DNA from: Tubiluchus corallicola
Lineage: Eukaryota; Priapulida; Priapulimorpha; Priapulimorphida; Tubiluchidae
Assembly (NCBI GenBank): GCA_030141605.1
Contig: JAQGDQ010000561.1
Coordinates: forward strand, 61,001-125,000
Reading direction: 5' to 3'
Length of the DNA: 64,000 nucleotides
Shown here one piece after another: positions 45,881-54,278 of the stretch. Numbering within the stretch: the stretch's first letter is position 1; the number at the start of each line of letters is the position of its first letter. A model generated the notes under the pieces. It was not told the origin of the DNA. It worked only from the letters and a program-made list of their open reading frames with translations, and ran no database searches. The position numbers were made by a program, and so were the translations under genes.

Positions 45881-46370
45881 TGTTGGACGATCAGATTTAA
45901 CATTAATCTTTTGGTTAACTTTCGTTGCAACATTAACATACTACCAACTATTGGGACCCAGTAGGTAAATTTATCTTAAATTCCAAGTTGCCATATTCAT
46001 CGACGTCCGATTGGACTTCGGCTTTCCTGTCTTGTTGTGGAGATCCACTAGAATTAAATAGAATATTGTAGAATGTTCTATAGTATAGTAGAACAATCTT
46101 CTTACCTTGTAGAAGTTTCTAGAACATTCTATTTCTAGGTTGTTTCCTGGCACTGATATATAAGGCGGAGCTGGCCGCTGAAGTTTATTCTCTTGTATTC
46201 TCAGATTCTCAGATACGCTTTCACGTTTCCAGATTATCACATTTACTGTAAACATTTCACGTTCCTTCATACTTTTGTGTTGTAGAATTCTCGTATAATA
46301 AACTAGTTTAATTTGACGACGTGTTTTCTGGTTTTCTCTACGAGCCTTCCGAGAGAAACAAAACACAACA
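45881..46370 (+). mobile_element. Candidate solo LTR
   Basis: It begins TGTTGG and ends ACAACA. Inside are a TATA-like ATATATAAGGC near 46157 and an ATAATAAAC polyadenylation-type signal near 46297, about 140 bp apart, in the right order for U3-R-U5. There is no 5-bp target duplication and no adjacent primer-binding site or polypurine tract, so it is a candidate only. Confidence 0.4.
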
Positions 46371-47325
46371 TGTCTTTAAAGCCATTTTATTAGCCACGAT
46401 TTTACATGAAGTCATTTACAAAAATATGTACTTATAGTAATTTGAATTTCTGTATTTTATCTTTCTCTCGTCAATAAAAAATTGTTACTGTCATTTTTAA
46501 TCATTCAAGTTAAGTGAGGTTTCATTTTGTGAGGTTGAGTTTGTACGTGTTATTTCTGGATCTGGCTGTAGTTGTAATAAGATGATATTTAACCTTATTG
46601 TAATAATTCCCTTTGTTCTTTTCACATTTATTTCTGTTGCCATATGAGGTAATGATTGTTGTCAATCAGTGTTTCTCTTTTGATTTTGGGAACACGTGTA
46701 TTTGTCCAATAACAGCAAATACAAATTGCCTATTTGAGTCAGAATTATTGGCATGGCTTTATTTTAAAGTATAGCATAGGTGCTTGGGCGACCCACTCTG
46801 CACAGCTTCTACCTTTATTCCAAAGTATGGCATGGTTACCAAAATAGTGTTACATGTCACCCTAAAAGTACCAGTAGTTCAAACCCAAGACTTCCAAATT
46901 ATTATTTTACAAATATTTCGGTTCTTATTGGTTAAATTTTCACACCTTTTTGCTTTCTACCAATCAGGTTTCATTTGGCTCTGTCTCTGACACGTACACT
47001 AGTTTGGGGAAGGTTTTGAAGGAAGCGTAAAAACCTGCTGTACTTAGGGAGCTACAGTGGTAATCGGGTCGTGCAGAGTTAGTGGCTCTTGTGCTTGTGT
47101 TTCTTCCATAAGACTTAGAGCTCTCCTACGACCTGCTATATGGCAAGTTAGGTACCAGTCTCTCCACTTTCTTTGTTTGTTCTGTTTTTCTTTAATTTGT
47201 TTAAGATCTTGTCACAGTTAATTCAGGTCTTCTAATATTTAAATCTCTTTCCAGTTAAATAGTCAGCATTATTTAATTCAGCTTTGTTTAATTGTGGTTC
47301 TGTGGAAATCATTATTAGGCTGCTC
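46371..47325. other. Intergenic, nothing recognised
   Basis: No exon or clear repeat is supported here. Confidence 0.4.
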
Positions 47326-47460
47326 CGCCTCCGTACTTGCAGGCCCGAACCACGCCCTGGTGGCGAGGTGCCACCAGCAGTTCAATACTTTGCTTGTACC
47401 TACAGGCCCGAAACACCCCCTGGTGGCGAGTTGTCTCCACCAATTCAATATATTGATCTT
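47326..47460. repeat. Duplicated block of about 65 bp
   Basis: Two adjacent copies share ACAGGCCCGAA or GCAGGCCCGAA, CCCTGGTGGCGAG and CAATTCAATA or CAGTTCAATA. Confidence 0.8.
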
Positions 47461-47859
47461 TGTTGTATTTTTCTGCATAGATTAAAAATAATACAGTTCC
47501 TGTCTTGGTCTGATAGTTCATCTCAATTTTAGATTTGCTATTTTAATTCTTACAGATGCAGTTTTGAACTAATCCACTGCTTTAAGCCTACTACTAGCTC
47601 TTGTGTGTCACAAATTGCAATTATATGACCAAGTGGTAGCCAAAAATTAATAATGTACAGTAAGCACTATTACTTTTGCATCATGAGAAGCCATACACGA
47701 TGGATGAGCAGCCTTTGTGATATAGCCACTAAATAAAACCTGTTCGCATTACTTCACATCGTGTCTTTTGACTCTTGTCGAATTCTTGTTTTTTAGCTGA
47801 CTTAAAGTGAAATATTTCCACATAATATGGTAACAAGGACCAATGCTCTACATGCGATA

Positions 47860-48222
47860 AGCCTCTTCACAGTTCCAACGATTGATGATGATCGTTAAAA
47901 GGTCAAAGGTTAAGAGTACCCGACAATCCATTTGTGTGCATTTGACTACGCCTCGCAGGCCATGCTATTGTAATAGTAACAGTTTTAGCAGCTAGCTAGA
48001 ACCTTACTTAGTTCATTTTTTTCTTGTTCCCATACAAGATTCTGCTAGTAAACTAGTAAATGACTCTGCACATTGACTAATGCATAATTAAGTAAAGTCC
48101 AAGTACTGAATTAGCTTTACCCACGTGTCACGTGACGATTGTAGTTAAGACAGGTGCTGTGATGCACTTAACCTTTGACTTACAACAACTGCGCGTGCGC
48201 ACAACAAAACTGAGAAAAGGCT
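47860..48222. mobile_element. TA-flanked MITE (AGCCTTTTCACAG family), copy 2
   Basis: It starts AGCCTCTTCACAG after TA at 47858-47859 and ends GAGAAAAGGCT. The right flank is TT rather than TA. Its interior matches 32591-33036 without that copy's internal duplication. Confidence 0.75.
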
Positions 48223-48611
48223 TTTTTAGTGACAAATCAATATCTGTAACTGTTTCACTGTCAATGCAATAAATAATCAAGCACACGAATGTACAATAAT
48301 TGCAGATGTTTTAGGAACACTCATCGTCATCAGTTCCAGAAGACATTTTCGATATTTTGCCGTGCGATATTCTGTCCAAGAAATCTAGAATATTATTACC
48401 ACAAATTTTAGTTTTTGATGCAGAACAGAACACTTCTGTAGCTTTTATTGAGTGAAAGAGTTATTTCGTCTGTCAACAAAGCTGCTATTTTGCTTTGCCA
48501 AAGGAAGGGTACAAAAACAAGCATGTAAATGGTTAATGAAGAAAATGTATTCAAACTGGTGTGGTGTTTACTTTGAGTAAGCTAAGTACAAATTAGCAAA
48601 TATTACTGTGT

Positions 48612-49015
48612 AGGAGGAGTGAGCATCGAGCATCGAATTTTTTTAGTTCGAATTCGATTCGAACCTAAAATTATGAATTCGAATAATTAAGCACTTCAGC
48701 CACGTACGTTCTTTATCATTAAAATGTTTGAAACATCATGCAATTGGCACAATTTAGCTGCAGTTTCTGTGCAAAATTTTTCACAAACTAATAGTGGCTT
48801 TGCTGCAGAACAAAATCAAGTAATATGCACGATCTTTGTAAGATCAATTTTTGCTAATGGCTCGAAAACTTGGTTGAAAATCTTTCAAACTCAATTCGAA
48901 TTCGATTCAGATTCGAAATACTGAAATTCGATTCGATTCGAATTCGAAATTCACAAATGCGATTCGATTCGAATTCACTTTCTGTTAGAGAATGCTCACA
49001 TCTACTGCAGAGTAC
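48612..49015. mobile_element. Possible hAT-like repeat with TTCGAA-rich ends
   Basis: GAGTGAGCAT near 48617 and ATGCTCAC near 48992 are inverted. Next to them are runs alternating ATTCGAATTCGATTCGAA on both sides. The structure looks like a fold-back element, but no target duplication was found. Confidence 0.4.
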
Positions 49016-49309
49016 CATAGATTATCTAAGCTTTACTGTTATAATTTTGTCTGGAGCATGTGGTCAAAATGTCCAAACAGTTGTTGCGGAGAGTTAGACC
49101 AAACGATCTATCTATAGAGATAGATACCTCTTGTGGGTTGTGGGACATTAAATGTCTACTGGGATTCATGATTTGGAAGCCGCAATTCGTAGGTTCTGTG
49201 CTGTGTAAAGGCACCGACAATTGATTCTGCACAATATGGCTTCCGTGTTAGCCAACAGAGTTTACGTCATTTATAGACATTATAAAGACAAATCATTATT
49301 AGTAATTAT

Positions 49310-49710
49310 GGTAATGTGCGGCACATACGTTTTTGACAATCATTTTAAAGGTCGTATTTGCTCTCCTCGTGGAAAATGTTTGTTCTTTGTTGTTGCACAT
49401 AGAAGTGGTCACGTGAGTAAATTGCAAGTCTTTTGCTTTTATAACATATTTGGCTGAGCCAGTCATAGATAAAGCAAGTCTATATACACACAGTGACCAA
49501 TTCGCTTGACATTTACTGTTAAAGAACATAAGAACCTCTGTTTTAATTATGAACGAGAAGATTTCAATGTGGCATGATTTGTGAGACTCACAGTTTGAGA
49601 AAGCAGGAAGCCAAGGTGCTGATGCAAACTTATCTTAAGAAAGCAAATGGCGTCCAACGCCCCATATTACTTTAACAGAGGTCAGCTAGAAGTTTGCCAT
49701 TTTTATCATA
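49310..49710 (+). promoter_or_regulatory. Upstream block of the second GPCR copy
   Basis: It is collinear with 44170-44568. The 8-codon upstream frame of copy 1 is gone (its ATG region reads GCTAG). The upstream ATG at 49647 is kept but its stop is lost, so that frame now runs past the receptor ATG in another frame. Confidence 0.55.
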
Positions 49711-50619
49711 ATGGCTGCTAATGGATCCAATTTCACCAGCAATGAAGATTACACAGTCAAATATTTCCTGGCTGACTTCAGTTTTGCCGTAATTGCGCTA
49801 TTGGCTACGCTTTGGAATCCATTGATATTGGCTGCCATCTATCGTAACAAACAGTTACAAACTCGCACGAATGCCGTTATAGCATCGCTGGCTGTTTCTG
49901 ATTTTTTGCTGGGAGCTGTTGTAGTCCCATTTGAGTTTGTCCTAAAAACTATAGATTACAGAGAACCGTAGCTGAGCGTCTTTATTATGTCTGACAATGT
50001 CATACAAGTTGCTGGAGTGCTTCACGTTTGCCTCATTGCTGCAGAAAGATACGTCTCTGTGCAACATCCTTTTAAGTACAATGACTATGTCACACCAAAG
50101 ACCTTGAAGACATGGCTGACAGGTGTGTGGGCATTCTCCATAACTGAGTCAGTGACAAGAATGGTCATTCGCTTCTACCGTGGACGTGGAAGTATCATGA
50201 TGTTGGATTATCAGACTCCAAAGAGCATTCTTGTTTTTTTCCTGCCGTGTGCATGTGTTCTGGTGATGTATGGAAAAATCTGGATGATCGCATTAAGACA
50301 AACACGGAGGATAGACCCCATGAACCAACAGAATTCCAACAAAAAGAACGCACTTAAGATGATAAAAGAAATAAAAGCGACTCGAACGCTGGGTATCGTC
50401 GCGGCGGTGTTTATCGTTTGCTGGACACCATTTTTCGCGTCCCCATTTATCGCGTTGGCCTGTAGGAAGGAATGTTTGTCCGGAGAATGGTTTGGCTTTG
50501 CAGTGTGGCTTAGTTATGCTAACAGCGCCATTAATCCAGCGATCTACGCAGCCTCTAATTCTGCCTTCCGGAAATCTTTCAAACAATTACTTTGCTGTAA
50601 CAAAACAAGGAGGTGTTGA
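49711..50619 (+). pseudogene. Tandem paralogue of the amine-type GPCR with one in-frame stop
   Basis: Same receptor type as 44569-45465 and collinear over its whole length. It has 301 amino-acid codons plus one internal TAG at 49969-49971, in the loop between helices 2 and 3, where copy 1 has TTA (Leu). The frame is open before and after with no frameshift. D3.32, ERY, CWTPFF, the ECL3 cysteine pair and NPAIY are all kept. Cys3.25 is missing here too. It may be a recent pseudogene, a polymorphic null allele, an assembly or base error, or a readthrough product. The C-terminal tail differs (ends NKTRRC). Confidence 0.85.
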
Positions 50620-50845
50620 AATACAATTACAGTGACGGTATTAAAGTATGAAAGCACTTAATGTCAATGTTAGATTTGCCAACTTTGTGACATGGCATCG
50701 TAATGTTGCATTTAATGTAAAAATGAAAGTTTTAAATGCAAATACTTTGTTGTAACAAAACAAGGGGGTGTTGAAATACAATTACAGTGAAGGTATTAAC
50801 AACTGTATAACTCCATATTTTCTCTTCGAAAATGGCTCTCCGGCG

Positions 50846-51351
50846 TTCTATAGGTTTTACACGTCAAATGTAGACACAGGAAAGTTCAAATGTGACTTAG
50901 GTAAGTCAAATGTAGACATAGGAATTTCGAATGTGTTTTGGTAACTCAAATGTGACTTAGGTAAGTCAAATGTAGATGCATTACTTTGAATAAATCGGTA
51001 ATTAAGTTATTTAACTGCAAATTAGAAAAAGATAAACCAAAGATAGTGCATCTGTTAGGTCTATAACGTTATTATTTTAACTTAGGAGCAATTATTAAAT
51101 TGAAATTTAAGAAGATTAAATTTAACATCCTTAAACTTTAACACCTATCCACATTTGAGATACCAATGTCACATTTGACTTGACATGTGTCTACATTTGA
51201 CTTGCCAAAAACGCTTAAGATTTCTTGAAAACCATTATTAACACATTTGAACTACCTAAGTCTACATTTGAGTTACCAAGACACATTTGAATTACCTAAA
51301 TCTACATTTGAGTTAACGCAGGTCTACATTTGACATGTAAAACCTATAGAA
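50846..51351. repeat. Long imperfect inverted repeat (fold-back), about 506 bp
   Basis: Ends TTCTATAGGTTTTACA and TGTAAAACCTATAGAA are perfect inverse partners. Inside, the left arm repeats TCAAATGTAGAC, TCAAATGTGACTTAGGTAAG and the right arm repeats CTACATTTGAGTTACC and GTCTACATTTGA in inverse orientation. The arms flank an AT-rich loop at about 50990-51150. It is probably a fold-back MITE. The target duplication was not resolved. Confidence 0.8.
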
Positions 51352-52189
51352 GTTCAAACATTTTCTGCCCCCCCCCCCCCGAAGAGGCCTCACACGCCCC
51401 ACTTCCCCGGCATCGCTTAGGCTCAAATAGGCCCTGCTGATGCTTGCTATGTACATGCGCCATGCGGACAACAGGCAGTTGTGTTAACTAAGAAGTTTAA
51501 CTGGGCTATGACCTAGGGTGCCAAAGTTTGAGCGGCGCAACTTTTTAGGCGCCCAATTTAAAAAAATTCTTATTCTCCTTGGAAAATGCGTAATACGTAA
51601 TACGTAATAAACTGTTACTTTTTGTGACTACGCGGCTAGTTGATTATTGGTTGTGTTACATAAACAGTCACGGTGTTGTTGAACACGGCAGTTTCCTTTT
51701 AACATCCACGCAATGTGCATAAATGAGTCAGTTTAACGGGGAAGAAAAGGCAATTTTAATGCGTACCCCCAAAACTTCTTTATTTGTTTTGGATATAAGC
51801 ATGTGGTGTATCGAGAGTTTTATACGTCACCGAAAGTAGCTGTTTTGGATATAAGCACGTGGTGCCTCCTTGTGTTTGTTTTTTGAAAATCTAGGCTGTT
51901 GATAGACAGGTGAGCTAGGACAGGAAAGAGGCCTTGGCCTCATTTTGCAGACAGGATAGGAAAGAAGTCATTCTTGTTCAGTACGTTGTGTCGTTTTATA
52001 ACAAAATTTTATCAGTCGAGTTCTGTTTAGCAAGTTAGTAAGATGCGGCAAAGATGTAAGTTTGATTTCTTCATATTTCATAATTTTATTACACATTTTC
52101 ATTATAGCAGTTAATTATCCTTTTGACATTCGATTAGCAGAAAATGTTTTTATTTGCTTCAGATAAAACGAAGTCGAGTCTCACATAAT
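51352..52189. other. Intergenic, poly(C) run then unremarkable sequence
   Basis: A run of 13 or so C lies at about 51368-51380. An overlapping TACGTAATACGTAATA run sits near 51590. No exon is supported. Confidence 0.4.
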
Positions 52190-52306
52190 ATGTCAGTCAG
52201 TTAGTCAGTTAGTCAGTCAGTCAGTCAGTCAGTCAGTCAGCCAGCCAGCCAGCCAGTCAGTCAGTCAGTCAGTCAGTCAGTCAGTCAGTCAGTCAGTCAG
52301 TCAGTC
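52190..52306. repeat. (TCAG)n microsatellite
   Basis: About 115 bp of GTCA/CAGT repeats with a short CCAG patch in the middle. Confidence 0.97.
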
Positions 52307-52600
52307 AAATATGTCATGATGTGATAGTGATTTTGGGATGAGACGATGATTGCCCATTTTGGAAAATAAAAAAATCATAAATTACATCTAAAAGACTGTT
52401 GGACTTGTATTTAACGCATGTCGCGCACATTATTCTTTTGGCCTGTCTGCAGCTTGGTAACGGTACCCTTACCGCAAAGTTAGAAGCCCGTATTTTGCAT
52501 TTTGACCTTGACCCTGCCCTAGTTTCACTCGCTCATCTGAAGTGATAAAATTTACGCCCTCTGCTGTTAAATCAGTAAGTAAAGAGGATCTGTTGAACTA

Positions 52601-53725
52601 TGTTAAAAGCCTCAGATTATGATAGATAATTACGTTGATGAATGCTGGCATGAAGCCAGTTAAGGAGTGGTGTCACGTGAGCAAGTGATTCAGAACCGAA
52701 GCTCGGCGAACGATATATAAGCCTTGTGATGCGCCTAGCTCAAGGGATTGAGTCTGGCAGCTGAAGGAGAGCAGGCTAGATCAGGGGCTCAGGGGATTGA
52801 GTCTGGGAGCTGAAGGAGAGCAAGCTAGATCAGGGGCTCAGGGGATTGAGTCTGGGAGCTGAAGGAGAGCAAGCTAGATCAGGGGCTCAGGGGATTGAGT
52901 CTGGGAGCTGAAGGAGAGCAAGCTAGATCAGGGGCTCAGGGGATTGAGTCTGGGAGCTGAAGGAGAGCAAGCTAGATCAGGGGCTCAGGGGATTGAGTCT
53001 GGGAGCTGAAGGAGAGGAGGCTAGATCAGGGGCTCAGGGGATTGAGTCTGGGAGCTGAAGGAGAGCAAGCTAGATCAGGGGCTCAGGGGATTGAGTCTGG
53101 GAGCTGAAGGAGAGCAGGCTAGATCAGGGGCTCAGGGGATTGAGTCTGGGAGCTGAAGGAGAGCAAGCTAGATCAGGGGTTCAGGGGATTGAGTCTGGGA
53201 GCTGAAGGAGAGCAGGCTAGATCAGGGGCTCAGGGGATTGAGTCTGGGAGCTGAAGGAGAGCAGGCTAGATCAGGGGCTCAGGGGATTGAGTCTGGGAGC
53301 TGAAGGAGAGCAAGCTAGATCAGGGGCTCAGGGGATTGAGTCTGGGAGCTGAAGGAGAGCAAGCTAGATCAGGGGCTCAGGGGATTGAGTCTGGGAGCTG
53401 AAGGAGAGCAAGCTAGATCAGGGGCTCAGGGGATTGAGTCTGGGAGCTGAAGGAGAGCAAGCTAGATCAGGGGCTCAGGGGATTGAGTCTGGGAGCTGAA
53501 GGAGAGCAGGCTAGATCAGGGGCTCAGGGGATTGAGTCTGGGAGCTGAAGGAGAGCAGGCTAGATCAGGGGCTCAGGGGATTGAGTCTGGGAGCTGAAGG
53601 AGAGCAAGCTAGATCGGGGCTTGGCATTACTATCTGTTATATTTATTGTGTTTGATGTTCAATAAACTTGTAGTCTTATAATCTGACTCTTCATAGTTTT
53701 GCCATTCCTAAAACACCAATAAACA
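52601..53725 (+). mobile_element. Possible LTR enclosing a 49-bp minisatellite
   Basis: TGTTAAAAGCC at 52601, a TATA-like ATATATAAGCC near 52710, the tandem array, then CAATAAACTTG near 53660, in an order that fits U3-R-U5 of an LTR or a short Pol II unit. The far end (AAACA near 53724) is uncertain and no target duplication was seen. Confidence 0.3.
52743..53620. repeat. 49-bp minisatellite, about 18 copies
   Basis: Units of 49 bp begin GGGGATTGAGTCTGGGAGCT and contain GAAGGAGAGCAAGCTAGATC. Variation is mostly AAGC versus AGGC, so it is highly homogeneous. It starts about 30 bp downstream of a TATA-like box. Confidence 0.97.
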
Positions 53726-53739
53726 CCAATAATATATAT

Positions 53740-53930
53740 ATTGTGTTCGTCTTTTCTATGCGAGCCAATCACATTACGTCTCTCTTCATCCTCGTGTTCG
53801 TCTTTCCCACGCCAGCCAATCACATTACGTCTCTCTTCATCCTCGTGTTCGTCTTTCCCACGCCAGCCAATCACATTACGTCTCTCTTCATCCTCGTGTT
53901 CGTTTTTTCTATGCCAGCCAATCAATGGCC
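53740..53930. repeat. 51-bp tandem repeat, 3.5 copies
   Basis: Units contain GCCAGCCAATCACATTACGT and CTCTCTTCATCCTCGTGTTC. The 51-bp length keeps frames open on both strands and explains the overlapping hypothetical frames here. Confidence 0.9.
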
Positions 53931-54143
53931 TTGCAAATATTGCGTTCCGTATCCTCGCCCTGAGGCGTCTGTCAGACATGCACTCACGTAACGACTTACC
54001 CTTTAACCAGGCAACCACTCTTAACCAGCATTTTTTGCATTGTCAATGTTGAAAACATTCACAAGAATTCTACAAACCCGGATCTCCACTAACGTAAGTA
54101 GGTTAAACCCTGAAAGCCTGCATGCCCACAGCTTTCATTATAA

Positions 54144-54150
54144 TATAAAT
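54144..54150 (+). promoter_or_regulatory. TATA-like box of the IGFBP-domain gene
   Basis: TATAAAT lies about 88 bp before the ATG at 54232, a plausible distance for a short 5' UTR. Supported only by position. Confidence 0.4.
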
Positions 54151-54231
54151 GCTAGGTGGAGGAAGTCACGGTATTTTGTCTTGACACCAACTTATTATTG
54201 AGTACAAGCATCTGACGACCTAGGTCTGATC

Positions 54232-54278
54232 ATGAAAGTAATAGTACCTTTAATCTTTATCGGCATACTAGCTTTAAA
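54232..54278 (+). CDS. IGFBP-domain protein exon 1, signal peptide
   Basis: An ATG followed by 14 hydrophobic-rich codons and a perfect GTAAGT donor at 54279. It ends in phase 2, and the next exon supplies one base to complete a Lys codon. Found by searching for a signal-peptide exon upstream of the cysteine-rich exon. Confidence 0.78.

Noticed and set aside
45881-46370. Full-length LTR retrotransposon around the candidate LTR
   Set aside because: No second LTR, gag/pol frames, primer-binding site or polypurine tract were found nearby, so only a solo LTR candidate is listed.
53659-54018. Minus-strand 119-codon frame with HEDEERRNVIGW repeats
   Set aside because: It translates a 51-bp tandem repeat, and no similarity to a known protein is recognised.
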